Program-made: the position numbers and the translations under genes | Shown here: positions 36,736 through 47,400 of the stretch, one piece after another | How the letters are laid out: each line of letters begins with the position of its first letter | Numbering within the stretch: position 1 is the first letter of the stretch | Notes under the pieces: generated by a model | Told to the model about the DNA's origin: nothing | The model's database searches: none | The model's input: only the letters and a program-made list of their open reading frames with translations | Assembly (NCBI RefSeq): GCF_002866925.1 | Contig: NZ_PKUQ01000010.1 | Coordinates: 71,871 to 125,138 of the forward strand | Direction of reading: 5' to 3' | Length of the DNA stretch: 53,268 nucleotides | From: Cohaesibacter celericrescens | Lineage (GTDB): Bacteria; Pseudomonadota; Alphaproteobacteria; Rhizobiales; Cohaesibacteraceae

Positions 36736-37918
36736 GAAACAGGTCCCCGGGCCGGATTTTGGATGATTGAAAAGCGATGAAGCAGGCGATCAAGAGCTGG
36801 AGGGCGAGCACCACGGCATTGATCACCGCGAGATGCCCCGCTGGCAAAACAAAGATATCGGTTTGATCTAGCGTGTAAAACCGGAACTGGTGATTACCCA
36901 AAAGCATGGTGAGGTAGGTGATCGCGCCAGCGATAAGTAGACCACCCAACGCATTAAAAAGCCCGATAAACACAAAATACATGCCGACCCCGACTTGCCC
37001 CTGCCCCATCAGACCCAGCAACGCGACATGAGACCGGAGCCTTTCCAACTGCACCACCATCCAGGACCATACCGACAGAACCAACCCCACCATTAAAACC
37101 AGAGAGATTGCGACGACGATGCGGCTCAGAACACGATCCAGACGTGCGATCACCTCGATGCGATTGGCGTTGCTCTCGACAGTGTATCCCAGCTGCCGCA
37201 TCGCCTCGGTCAAGTGGACAACGCTTTCTATGCGGTCCGCATAAAGGCGCAAGCCAGAAGCAACGTCAGGGCGCTCATCAAGCGAAGTTCCCTTGTTTTT
37301 GCCGCGATGGGGCAGAGCATATCCATCCAAAAAGGCTTCGACATCCTTTATGATGGCAGGAGCCACAAACACCCAATTACCCGAAACGCCTTCTTTCGAT
37401 GTGATGTCAGCCACGGTTAGCCCGATGCGCAGATGCTCACTTTGAGACCGTCGTGCGTTGGCGATCTCAAAATGGTCCCCGATGCTCAGGCCCATTTGTT
37501 TGGAAAGTTTTTGTGATAGCACTGCATGTCCGGAATCAAGCAAGCCAGCGCCGCTACTCACGAGCGGATCGCCAACCGCTGTTGGCATCAGAGAAACCGG
37601 CGTACGCTTGCGACCATTGTCTCGGCTGGCAAAAGCGCGGGTCGACAAATAACGAGCGGTCGGGATGGAAAAACCAACACCATCCAGCGCGGTTATTTCA
37701 GACCATTGTTCGGATGTGATTATATAGTCGCCTTTGACGCGGATCTCCAGGCTGGCGGGAGACGAGCGCAGCGCGTCCATCATGGATTGGATGAAGCCCA
37801 CCTTCATGCTCCAAAGCAGCATCGCGGGCACCAAAACAGACACAAGCGCGATCATAGCCGCAATATTGGGGCGCGGGGCGCGTGTGAGGCTTTTAAATGC
37901 AAGGCTCAAAGCGATCAT
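36725..37918 (-). CDS. FtsX/MacB-like ABC permease (TagS-like)
   Basis: 397 residues. One N-terminal membrane helix (about 20-43), a large periplasmic domain (about 45-260) and three C-terminal helices (about 268-292, 312-335, 360-385): the four-helix MacB/FtsX/LolC topology. Such permeases do mechanical work in the envelope and need not carry a substrate through the membrane. The stop overlaps the next gene, and the ATG overlaps the ATPase stop (ATGA), so it is translationally coupled to both. Its position between an ABC ATPase and a SUMF1-fold protein is the TagT-TagS-TagR layout. Confidence 0.87.
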   Translation of the reverse strand: MIALSLAFKSLTRAPRPNIAAMIALVSVLVPAMLLWSMKVGFIQSMMDALRSSPASLEIRVKGDYIITSEQWSEITALDGVGFSIPTARYLSTRAFASRDNGRKRTPVSLMPTAVGDPLVSSGAGLLDSGHAVLSQKLSKQMGLSIGDHFEIANARRSQSEHLRIGLTVADITSKEGVSGNWVFVAPAIIKDVEAFLDGYALPHRGKNKGTSLDERPDVASGLRLYADRIESVVHLTEAMRQLGYTVESNANRIEVIARLDRVLSRIVVAISLVLMVGLVLSVWSWMVVQLERLRSHVALLGLMGQGQVGVGMYFVFIGLFNALGGLLIAGAITYLTMLLGNHQFRFYTLDQTDIFVLPAGHLAVINAVVLALQLLIACFIAFQSSKIRPGDLFRDA

Positions 37919-38724
37919 CGGGCGCCCCCAACCAAAGACCCACTCCCTTGCTTACTCAGCCCAAGGGATAAGTCTCCCCCCCGACGGGTCTTGGCGGGTC
38001 CTGCAGCACAAGATCGGCGCTCCAATTCCCCCGCCATGTGGCTTTTGCCCAGAGAGCATGTTTGGATCGAGCAAAACTCAAAACCGCATGCTTTAGCCAA
38101 TTCCCAATCGTGGGTAATCATAATCAGGGCAGCGCCGGTTTGAACCGCAGCCCAGTCGATTGTTTCAAGGCACTGTCTGGCTGTTTTAGGGTCCAGCGCC
38201 CCAGTTGGCTCATCACACAGGATCACTGATGGGCGATGGCTTAAAGAGCGAGCGATGGCCGTTCGTTGCTTTTGACCTTGCGAGATCTCGGAAGGAAACG
38301 CCCCTGCAATCATCGTCAGGCCAAGGCGATCTAAAAGCACATCAATAAAAGCGGGGTCCGGCCGCTTGGCAACAAGCTGTTGCAAGGTGACATTTTCACG
38401 CACCGACAAAAATGGAAAAAGCGGGCTTCTTTGCATGACATAACCAAAGAAAGAAGCGCGAATGCGCGCACATTTCTGAGGCTTGGTGGCAATTTGTTTC
38501 AGATCATAACTCTTGTCCCCGACCGCCAGCGCAAATCGCTCGCACTTATCGGGTTGGCTCGCCATGGCAAGAATATCCATAGCGGTGGTTTTCCCGGATC
38601 CCGTGGCTCCAATGATGGCGACCTTCTCTCCGCTCTTGACTTCAAAACAGGGTATATTCAGATCAAAACAGCGATCAGGGTCCTTGAGATTTTTGTGAAT
38701 CTGGGAAACGTCAAGCCTGATCAT
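37915..38724 (-). CDS. ABC ATPase of the FtsE/LolD type (TagT-like)
   Basis: 269 residues. Walker A IGATGSGKTTA (about 38-48), Q-loop MQRSPLFPFL, signature ISQGQKQRTAIARSL (a variant of LSGGQ), Walker B VILCDEPTGALDP, H-loop MITHDWELA. It drives the FtsX/MacB-like permease encoded next. The last 40 residues are a low-complexity basic tail (ERRSCAAGPAKTRRGGDL…). Start ATG overlaps the stop of the VWA gene (ATGA). Confidence 0.9.
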   Translation of the reverse strand: MIRLDVSQIHKNLKDPDRCFDLNIPCFEVKSGEKVAIIGATGSGKTTAMDILAMASQPDKCERFALAVGDKSYDLKQIATKPQKCARIRASFFGYVMQRSPLFPFLSVRENVTLQQLVAKRPDPAFIDVLLDRLGLTMIAGAFPSEISQGQKQRTAIARSLSHRPSVILCDEPTGALDPKTARQCLETIDWAAVQTGAALIMITHDWELAKACGFEFCSIQTCSLGKSHMAGELERRSCAAGPAKTRRGGDLSLGLSKQGSGSLVGGAR

Positions 38725-40619
38725 GGCATGCGGTCCAGCGACACTGTGGTGACATGCTCACCCTCGACCGCATCCTCATGCAAAGGGAACCAGCGTTCTG
38801 GATTGTTATGCACGCGCTCGTAATAAAGAAGCTTGGATTCCAACGCGTTCATCAGGTCGCGCTGCTCGGGCGCACTCAATGTCACCCAATCTGTCATAGT
38901 CATTGCCGTGGTCTGGCTTTTATAGGGCAAATCGTCGAGATACTCGGCAATAGCATCACCCAGTTTTTGATCGTCCCGCACCTGCGTTGGATCGTTTGAC
39001 GTTCGAACAGCCAATTCCTGGATGTCTTCAAAAAAAGCATTGGCATCGATTATGCCACCGGGCCGATTGGCTTGATCAACAATTTCGCGCAAATTGCCTG
39101 CCATGGTAGAGAGCTGATTTCTTGTCAGCATGATACGGATGTCCAGCGCTTGTCGACTGTAGGCACCAAAGGCATGATCAATGGTCCAGGCTTTATAAAA
39201 GTCCGGAGCCTGCTCACCCTGCTGATTGCCTCTGAACTCAAGCTGGAAGGCCCGCGCAGCACGTTGCAAGTTGGCCTCTGTAGAGGTATCGGCCTCGTCC
39301 GGTTGCTGGATTTCGCTGTCATTGTAAATTTTTCTGGAAGTGGTAACGATCAGATTGGACAAAGTGCTGACCTTGGAACCGAACGTTCCGATGTCTCCGC
39401 CTTTGACGCTGGTATAGAGGTCGTTGACCGACCCTACAAACCGCGACACCTGACGATAGCGCGCCTCGGCGCCTTGATGATCTTTTTTGCCTTGCGGGGT
39501 TTTGAGATGCATCACCAGCAGCTTGATGCCGCCATCGTTCAGATCACCGGCGAGCTCGGGAATATCCAACTGGTGAGCAAAATTATCGCCATCTTCCGGC
39601 GACTTTGGGCCGGCGTCGGTGACCAGAATGATATATTTTGCACTGTAGGGCTCCCAATTATTGTCACTTCTGGCAAAGGCAATGCCACCGATTGAATCCT
39701 CCCGAAATCCTTTGGTAGCGACTTTTGCCACCTCCATTTTGTCGATGGCGGTGACAAAATGATCAACATCAGCCTCTTCTCCAAGGGGCAACAGATTCTT
39801 GACGTGATAGCCAATGCCGGGGTTTGTCTTTTTTGATTGCCGAAAGCCGACCAAACCGAAAGAGACTTTGCCGGACAGTTCGGAGTTCTGAAGTTCAACC
39901 CCGATCTGCTCGATGACTTCCTTGGTTTGGCGGATGAAAGGCACCATGGATTTTGTGGTGTCGATGACAAAGACCACCCCAACCTTAAACTCTTGTTCTT
40001 CCGTTTTGGCCTCACGACTGGTAACCGACGCGACCTGGATCAAATTGCCCTCGTTGTCATCGGGGAAATAGGTCGATTCATGATCAAGAATGGGCAGCAA
40101 GTAGAAGTTGTTGGTATCGTTGATGGCATTTTCCGGCTCAACAGCGACGGCGTGTTCGCTGGAGGCAAAGGCGGCTGGATCTTCATAAGTTTCCAGATCT
40201 TCAGCCAGTTGATCAACGTCTTTATAAAACAAATGCCGCACACGACCGGCTGATGCACGGTTATTGAAGGCCACAACAATAGACTGCTTCCAATCGACAA
40301 CCCGATCGGTCTTGATCCAACCGGCAGCCTCACCGCTGCTGTTGGCTCCCACCTCGGTGAAACCGTTTTTCTCGCCATAGACATAATAGACAGAAAAAGT
40401 CGGGACATTATGCTCTAACACCCGTGCTGTTGTTCCCGGCTTGGACATCAACTTGGCACCCGGCTTGACCACAATGCGCCTGAACAGGGTTTTCTTGCCG
40501 GGCATGAGTTGGGCCTGACGGCTCACTCCATCGGCAAACGCCGGATGCCCACCCAAAAGTGACGGACTAACGACAAGGCACACCAGAAGAAATACAAATA
40601 TAGTCAATGATTTAATCAT
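38721..40619 (-). CDS. Exported VWA protein related to the C-terminal half of PpkA, no kinase domain
   Basis: 632 residues from ATG 40619, which gives a clean signal peptide (MIKSLTIFVFLLVCLVVSPS…AFA); the frame extends to 40649 without a ribosome-binding site. Residues about 45-110 look like a bacterial SH3 fold (KPGAKLMSKPGTTARVL…AAGWIKTDRVVDW). The VWA domain starts near 212 with the metal site DTTKS (220-224) and continues VSFGLVGFRQ, GFREDSIGGIAFA, YIILVTDAGP, LLVMHLKTPQGKKDHQ. This block closely resembles the region after the kinase domain of PpkA, the type VI secretion Ser/Thr kinase. Here the kinase and its membrane anchor are replaced by a signal peptide, so the domain is periplasmic, where PpkA's also lies. 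The C-terminal 200 residues are helical and unassigned. Confidence 0.85.
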   Translation of the reverse strand: MIKSLTIFVFLLVCLVVSPSLLGGHPAFADGVSRQAQLMPGKKTLFRRIVVKPGAKLMSKPGTTARVLEHNVPTFSVYYVYGEKNGFTEVGANSSGEAAGWIKTDRVVDWKQSIVVAFNNRASAGRVRHLFYKDVDQLAEDLETYEDPAAFASSEHAVAVEPENAINDTNNFYLLPILDHESTYFPDDNEGNLIQVASVTSREAKTEEQEFKVGVVFVIDTTKSMVPFIRQTKEVIEQIGVELQNSELSGKVSFGLVGFRQSKKTNPGIGYHVKNLLPLGEEADVDHFVTAIDKMEVAKVATKGFREDSIGGIAFARSDNNWEPYSAKYIILVTDAGPKSPEDGDNFAHQLDIPELAGDLNDGGIKLLVMHLKTPQGKKDHQGAEARYRQVSRFVGSVNDLYTSVKGGDIGTFGSKVSTLSNLIVTTSRKIYNDSEIQQPDEADTSTEANLQRAARAFQLEFRGNQQGEQAPDFYKAWTIDHAFGAYSRQALDIRIMLTRNQLSTMAGNLREIVDQANRPGGIIDANAFFEDIQELAVRTSNDPTQVRDDQKLGDAIAEYLDDLPYKSQTTAMTMTDWVTLSAPEQRDLMNALESKLLYYERVHNNPERWFPLHEDAVEGEHVTTVSLDRMP

Positions 40620-40639
40620 GTAACATGTCCCGCAAGTTG

Positions 40640-41659
40640 CTAGCTGCAATAGTCATCAAAGGTTGTCCGTGCTTCTGCATCCTCGTAATATTTGGGCTTT
40701 AGCAGTTGACACAAATCGTCGATTTCGGTGGACACAGAATTGTCCCCATTGGCGCTCAGTTGGGTGTAATATTGAAGCGCCGTGCGCGGATTTTTGATCG
40801 CATCCTGCCGTGTTGCTATTTCCTTTGTGGGGTCAAAGATCTCGGCATACTCTCGCATTGCTAAGGCATGATCTTTGCCCGCAGACAGACGCAAAAAATC
40901 ATCCGATATGTCGAGCAAATCAGGCTGAGAGGATGTCTCATGCGCGGCTTCATAGAGCTGGTCACCCGACAATTCTTCATTGACCAACATGCTCTGCCAA
41001 TAAGCACGATCCCGAACCGGTGCTGTGGATGTTTGCGAGGGGAGCTGTTGCTGAGCTTCAGCAACAACACTCTGCTCCTCACCCCAAAGGGCTGAGAGCT
41101 CATCATAATAAAGCCATGCAAACACTCCGGCCCCGATCCACAGCAAACACATGCCTGCGACCACAGCAAAAAGCTTCCATTTGGATAGTCGGGTATCCTC
41201 CCCCACGCCAAAATTTTCGAGAGGGGCTTCTTCGTTCTCAGTTTCCAGACCAGCAGAGAACGCCGCTGCATTTTTCCTTATCGCATCGCTATTATCACGA
41301 CCCTTATTTTTCTTCTTAGGCTGAGATGAAACCAGCCCCGACCCCACACCCCGACGACCAGAGATCGGCACATTGGGCCAAAAATCTTCGACCATTGCCG
41401 CCAATTGAGGCACTGTAATCTTGATAAAATCGCCCTCTTTTAGATGATCGACAACATTGGGGCCTAACAACAATCTGTTGTCAGAGGCGTCTTCGACAGC
41501 CAGCTCTAGTGGCGTACTCTGCCAACAATCCAATCCCAAATACCGATCTTTGTCGGCTTCGCGTTCCACAACCACTCGCATTTGTGGCGAAGCGTCTTGT
41601 CCAATATCGAGCCAAGCGTGGCCCGGTCCGTGCTCTCTGTGTGCGGAAGTTATGGTCAT
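40640..41659 (-). CDS. Single-pass membrane protein of unknown family
   Basis: 339 residues. I do not recognise the family. A cytoplasmic N-terminal part (1-155) begins with a beta-rich segment (ARLDIG…-like repeats: HAWLDIGQDASPQMRVVV, LELAVEDASDNRLLLGP, GDFIKITVPQLAAM) and then a Lys/Asn-rich linker. The single membrane helix is WKLFAVVAGMCLLWIGAGVF (about 161-180). The periplasmic C-terminal part is helical and has a weak SEL1/TPR look (ALAMREYAEIFDPTKE, NPRTALQYYTQLSANGD), ending with two Cys (DDLCQLL, DDYCS). Topology fits a bridge between cytoplasmic SrfB/SrfC and the periplasmic VWA protein encoded next, 20 bases downstream. Confidence 0.75.
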   Translation of the reverse strand: MTITSAHREHGPGHAWLDIGQDASPQMRVVVEREADKDRYLGLDCWQSTPLELAVEDASDNRLLLGPNVVDHLKEGDFIKITVPQLAAMVEDFWPNVPISGRRGVGSGLVSSQPKKKNKGRDNSDAIRKNAAAFSAGLETENEEAPLENFGVGEDTRLSKWKLFAVVAGMCLLWIGAGVFAWLYYDELSALWGEEQSVVAEAQQQLPSQTSTAPVRDRAYWQSMLVNEELSGDQLYEAAHETSSQPDLLDISDDFLRLSAGKDHALAMREYAEIFDPTKEIATRQDAIKNPRTALQYYTQLSANGDNSVSTEIDDLCQLLKPKYYEDAEARTTFDDYCS

Positions 41660-41694
41660 GGAATATCGCGTCCCTGATCGGCTCTTTTGGTGTT

Positions 41695-44436
41695 TTAGTT
41701 GGAGAATTGAGCGATAATGTCACCCAGCTTGGCATTGAGGATTGGATCAACATCCAGAGTCCCGCCTTTTGCGTTGTCCTCAACGGTTTTGTAGAAGGCA
41801 TGGATCCAGTCGTCGACATAACGGCTGGTAAAGGGCTCGGCCTCGCTGGCAATGCCGCTGGCGTCAAAGGCAATTGGTCGCGCTTTAAAGACAGGTCTGC
41901 TATCGCTCTCATATTGAATCGCTGCGCGCTTTTCTTCAGGCAAACGCGTCATGCCCAGATCTGATATAAAGCCATTGAGCAAACGTTCGGCGGCAACAGT
42001 TGCCTTGTCGATGAGTTCATCCCTGCGGTCGACAAAGGCAATGCGCTCGATTTGTTTTTCCAGCAAATCGGCGAGCGCTACCCTCTGGCCTGCCTGCGCA
42101 ATTTCTTTAGCGATCTCGCGAAGCCCTTCACCCGACACTCCGGTCATCATAGAAAAACTGGGGTTATCCGCACGGTCAAATAGATTTTCGATCATCGCGG
42201 CGGTTGCGGCCTCCGCCATCAACCGTTCGCGACTTTTGCGCACAGCCTGCCGCGCCTCTTCGGAAGCTGAAGCCGTGACCGAGGATGCAACAGACGAAGG
42301 TGCCGCGGAGCCGGATGTCCGACTTGCGCCAGGTCTGGGTCGCGGTCGGTTTGCCCCCGGGCGCGGACGCGCTGGTACAGCACTCACAGTCGATTGCGGA
42401 GCATCGGCTACAGCTTGATCCGCTTTGGGTTCCACGACGCGAGACAGGCTTGCGTCATAAAGGCGATCGGCCAAGTCCCCTGCCTCAATCATGAAGCCCT
42501 TTAATAAGGAACCGAACCGGAAATTCTCGTCACAAACATAAAGCTCTTGCAGCACCCGATCTGCCACCACCAAACGCTCTTCCAGCCGCGTGTCCGTGTT
42601 GGAACTGACATAGAAAGGCGAGAGGCGCTCGAACAATCTTTGCTTGAGCTTGGCGAGTTTGAACTTGATCTGTTTTTCTTTGATTTCGGGTTCACAAATT
42701 GGGGCAAGATTGCGCGCGATATGGCTCGCACCACCGTCATTCAGCTCCATCATTTCATCAAAAGCACGAGCAGGATCTGCAAAATGCTCTATGGCCGATG
42801 GCACATTGATAAAGGTGGTTTTCAGGTTCGAAAGAAAGTCTTTTTTGCCATCAAGGATCGCCTGTTCGCGCTCATCAGCAATGTCGAAAATCTCACCATT
42901 AAGAACGTTCGGATTGCGCATCAAAAAGCTATTTTTGAAGGACGCCCCCGGTGTCCAGTTTTTCACCCATGTGTCCGCGCTGTTGCCATAAGACTGGATC
43001 AGTGGATTGTCGATGGCCCCTTCCAATCGCCCTTCCAACCCAAAGGAGCTGTCGCTGGTCTTCTGTTTGAAATGCAAATCAAACTTGGTGAATACAAAAA
43101 ACAATAAGCTTTCCTTGTCGATGCGATCCATAGGGGTCGCGCCGTGGGTGGCGGCGATCCATTTGGCAACCACTTGAGGCAGTTGGTCGACATCAAGATT
43201 ATTCGGCTGAGCACACAATAGCATGGAGGTGATTTCCTGCTCCGCCACATACCGCTGAAACAGATATTCCACCTTGCCGCGCAACAGCAGCGTCTGCAGG
43301 GTTTTGTCGGCATTCTGCTCCAGATATTTGGCAATACCCGTGAGCCCTTCGGCTTCATCATCCCCGTCGAAATCGGCCGCCTTCAGCCCACGGCTGCGAT
43401 AACCGGGAAAATCGAGCAAATCCGTATGATCAAAAAAATCCCAAGGCTTGTCTCTAATCGTGATCCAGATTTCAGCGGTCAGAGCCGCAACAGTCGAACG
43501 CGGTAACGCGGCTCCGGCACCGGTATTGGATCGCACCTCAATTTGTTCGCTGGACCCTTGCGACAAATCGCTCAAACCGGCCACGGTGATAATGCTGGTG
43601 ATATCAGTGTTTGTTGCATCAATCGCAGCCAATGGTACGAAAGCTTCTTTGGGAAAATTAAGTCTTTGAAGCGCGCTGACCAAATCAACATAGAGTTTGG
43701 TGATGACCTCTTGCCCGCCCCACAGGATAGAGAAAAATCGTCCCAGCTGCTCGATTGTCAATCGGGGGCAGGTTTCTGCCGCAGCAGCCCAGAAGGGATC
43801 GAGCTTTGCGGTTAAGGCTGACGCCGAAAGATATTGCTTGAAATAGTCTTGCAAGTCCCAGATGTCTTCAAGCTTGAGACCATTGAAATTTGCATTATCG
43901 TCCTTGCCCCGAAATGTCTTGATGTGATCGGCAATATCGCTGCGCTCTGGGAAACTGTTTGGCCGCCCATCAAAGAAATAGGCATTGGCGATGATCTTGA
44001 TAATGTCAGCATGGGACAGCCAGCGCAGACAAACAGGAAAGCCTGACGGTGTGGTCTCGCTGCGGATGGTGAAGCGCGTGACAAGTCCTGTCGATTCGCC
44101 TTCCTTGTCGATGTTGATTTTTTTGATATAGCTAACTGGCTCATCCACGCCATCGAACATGGCAAACAGCTCATCATCAGAGCGCGCGAGGACCGAGATC
44201 AAATGTGATTTACCAACTTGGCTAGCCCCAAACACCGCCACGGCCATAGGACGACTGGCAGCTTCGGTCAGTCGCTGTGCTTCGACAACACCACGTTTGA
44301 GGTCTTTGGCTATCGAATTGCTGGCTTCGCCGATGCGTTCGATGTTGGCGGGATTATCCAACCAAATGATGCCATCTTGTGCGGCGGTCGAAACCGTTTG
44401 CGTATCATCCAGCAATTGCTTGTTAATATTCATCAT
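41695..44436 (-). CDS. srfC: Virulence factor SrfC family P-loop protein
   Basis: 913 residues, cytoplasmic. Walker A GASQVGKSHL (70-79), a G3-like DFPG (342-345, in LLDFPGYRSRG) and a G4-like TKFD (450-453, in FVFTKFDLHF) make this a dynamin/GTPase-like P-loop protein of the SrfC (Virul_Fac) family, where it occurs with SrfA and SrfB. Residues about 500-650 are helical. A basic Pro-rich linker (VPARPRPGANRPRPRPGASR) near 690-710 separates a second helical domain (about 730-913). No membrane segment. Thirteen bases follow SrfB. Its molecular function is not established; Salmonella srfABC is known as an SsrB-regulated locus. Confidence 0.88.
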   Translation of the reverse strand: MMNINKQLLDDTQTVSTAAQDGIIWLDNPANIERIGEASNSIAKDLKRGVVEAQRLTEAASRPMAVAVFGASQVGKSHLISVLARSDDELFAMFDGVDEPVSYIKKINIDKEGESTGLVTRFTIRSETTPSGFPVCLRWLSHADIIKIIANAYFFDGRPNSFPERSDIADHIKTFRGKDDNANFNGLKLEDIWDLQDYFKQYLSASALTAKLDPFWAAAAETCPRLTIEQLGRFFSILWGGQEVITKLYVDLVSALQRLNFPKEAFVPLAAIDATNTDITSIITVAGLSDLSQGSSEQIEVRSNTGAGAALPRSTVAALTAEIWITIRDKPWDFFDHTDLLDFPGYRSRGLKAADFDGDDEAEGLTGIAKYLEQNADKTLQTLLLRGKVEYLFQRYVAEQEITSMLLCAQPNNLDVDQLPQVVAKWIAATHGATPMDRIDKESLLFFVFTKFDLHFKQKTSDSSFGLEGRLEGAIDNPLIQSYGNSADTWVKNWTPGASFKNSFLMRNPNVLNGEIFDIADEREQAILDGKKDFLSNLKTTFINVPSAIEHFADPARAFDEMMELNDGGASHIARNLAPICEPEIKEKQIKFKLAKLKQRLFERLSPFYVSSNTDTRLEERLVVADRVLQELYVCDENFRFGSLLKGFMIEAGDLADRLYDASLSRVVEPKADQAVADAPQSTVSAVPARPRPGANRPRPRPGASRTSGSAAPSSVASSVTASASEEARQAVRKSRERLMAEAATAAMIENLFDRADNPSFSMMTGVSGEGLREIAKEIAQAGQRVALADLLEKQIERIAFVDRRDELIDKATVAAERLLNGFISDLGMTRLPEEKRAAIQYESDSRPVFKARPIAFDASGIASEAEPFTSRYVDDWIHAFYKTVEDNAKGGTLDVDPILNAKLGDIIAQFSN

Positions 44437-44449
44437 TTTGTCTGATCCG

Positions 44450-47400
44450 CTAAATACTCAAGATACCTGAATCGAGCCAGTAGTCGCCCTGCGCCAGTGG
44501 AAAGGTCCTGAAGGATATGGACACCGACCGGGACACATCGCCGCCAATCGCATCGATGGCGTCTGATATGCGCAGGTCTTCCTTGGTGGCTTCGTGCTTC
44601 ATCAATTTGACAGCTTGTTCGTCGGGGCGCTCTTCATCTTCCAGCTCCTCAACTTGATCCCGCGTCAAAGTGATCTCGATCGGTCGTGGTGGCTTGCTGT
44701 CTTCTAGCCGCAAATGATAAAGCGGAGAGGTGACCCAGCGCTCATAGGGCAATTGCCGGTAACCGATCAGGCCTTCTGTGTAGAGTTTGAGCGTTTGCTC
44801 TGTCGCCGTGCCATTGCTAGCCAGATCATCAAACGTGAACAGCACATTGTCGTTCAGCAGCTTCATGTCCTTTTCCAACTCACCGATATAGCGTGTGGTG
44901 GACCGAGCTTGCAGCATATGTGTGTAGAGCATGAAATTTGCGATGCTGCGCTCAGCCATCGCGCACAAAACGCCGCCAACGACAGCGCAAGATTTGGGAT
45001 CGCCAATTTGTGTGTTGTCGCGACTACGGAAGGGATACCAGTTTCCAGCGCGATATTTACCCATGGGGAGCAGACGATCCGGCCCGATAAACAACCGGTT
45101 CAGCAGGCTTTCTTGCACGGCTGCCAATTTAGTCGGGCGGCCAGAAAGCAGTACATAATCACAATCGAAATGAGACAAGGCTTCCGAGATTGGATCAAAC
45201 ACCACATCCAATGTCTCATGAACGGCATCGGCCACCAGTTTGAAATCGAGCGGCACCATCATCGACATAATGTCAAAGGGCGCTTCAGGATCTTGATCAA
45301 AATCTGACAGCAGATAATGCAGCACAGATGGCGAAACATGAAGGGAATCCCGGATAAGCTCTGCCATGCTTGCCGCATGGATGACCTCATAGCGATCTTC
45401 CCCTGAATCCTCATAACGCTCCATGATACCCAGTGCTGCGGGCACCAACACCTGCTGCACATATTGGCGGCGCGCATGTTTCTGATGTTCAGCCATATTG
45501 GCACGATCCCCGTTAAACAGATCGCGCAACCGGATGCGGGCCTCCTTCACGCCATAGTCGGTCAGCGCTTTTTCAAGCACCGGTATAAGACAGCGTTCAA
45601 TGATGGCTTTGGTGATGTCATCTCCCGCAATGCGCACTCCCTCGCGGAAGGTCTGAACCGGCACGATGGCACGGTCATCATCCTGAAAGAAGGTTGTGAT
45701 CATCAGGTCAGTGGTGCCGCCACCAATATCCAGACTAGCGACCCGCAGAGAAGGCTCTGGCACCGCGTCAGGTTCGGGCAATTCATCGGTTTCAAAGCGT
45801 GGACGCGGCTTGCCGCTCATATCAAAATATTCTTTGATGTGCCCGCCAAACCGGCGACTGATTTCACCATAGAGCCAGACAAATTGCACACAACTTGCTT
45901 CATCCCAAGACACATGCACCGATGGACGCACCACGCCGGGGGGCGGATTTTCGCTCCATTTCATGATATCCCACAAAAAGCTGATGGCGCTTTCTGCTCT
46001 GGCCTTCATAATCCGCTGCTCGCGTACCGGCAAAGCGGTTGGTAGTGTGAGGATAATGCGCCGCAAACTCCGTGGCGCTTCGCTTTGGCGTCGCTCTGCA
46101 CGCACAGCGGGATCGTTGATCATCACCATCGCCTGAAAGAAGATTTCGGCCAACATAAAACCGTAAAAAGACGAGCGCGAATAGCTAAGCTGCTGGCTTG
46201 GCCGGTTATAATCCGCCACTCTTTCCCTGGGATACAGGGCCGCAAACAAATCCTTATCTTTGCGGACTTGAGACAAGACATCGCCATGTGCGTTCAAATA
46301 GCGCCGCGAGACGCGCCCGACCGGCGGCATATCACCCTCGTCGGTATAATCCGATTGCGGGAAGCGCCAAGGCTGATTAACCGGCGCAACATCCCATAGA
46401 TAGCGCTTGGGAGCCGACATACTGATGATGGATTCTGCGCCCGACTGGGTCGATTTGATGCGCGAAGCCTCCGGTCCGACCCGCACCATTGTGGGCCAGA
46501 AAAAAGCGTCGCTGCGACCTGACAGGCGCGAGAGATTTTCTTTGCCGAACCATGCTTGCGACAGGGCAACATGGCTTTCAAATGGCTCATTGTAAAGCTT
46601 CCATGGCTGTTGCAGATCGCGCAATTGCAGGATCAAAGAATTATTCAGCTCGACGGAATCTTCGTTTGGATAATTCTCAATCAGCATACCGCAGGTACGA
46701 GAGTTGCCCACATCAAGGACGAGATCTACTTCAACCGGACGAATTGATCTATTCTCTGAAATGGTATCAACAAAGCGCACGATGCCCGGCTGAATGGTTT
46801 TCTCCAGCAGCTGTATCAGCGCGATCCAGCGGGCGGCATGTTCAAGGTGATATTCTTTTTCCTTCTTGCGGCCCTTGGATTTTTTGTCGTGATATTCATC
46901 GAACAGTTCTTCGAGCCATTCGGCCACCCAGATCTGAAAATCCTGAGGCTCGTCGTCACCTTCGATAAGCTGGGGATTGGACAAAAACCAACCGATTTTG
47001 TCCATCGAAGAAACGAAGCGAAACTCGCATGGATTTTCCACATCCAACTTACGGGGAGCAACATATTGCTGGTCCGGTCGAGACATGTCGCCAGCGGCTT
47101 GCTCGGATTCGTCTTCCTCCATTGCCAATGCAGTATCAAAAGCAAAAACAACCTTATACCACAGACCATCTTCAGAGCTTCGGTCTGTATCCCGCACAAC
47201 CATTGCTCGCGCCCAATTGGTCGGACCTTTGTCAAAATTGTGCTCGCTGTCGACACCACGTCCTGGCAAACGGCGCAAATAGGGAACTGGCACCCATTTG
47301 CCGATGAAGGGTTCCAGAGCACCCATTTTATTGATGTCGTAGCCCAGATCATCTCCCTGCTCGACGTTGGGCGGGTCTTCATTTGCGTCTTCTTCATTCC

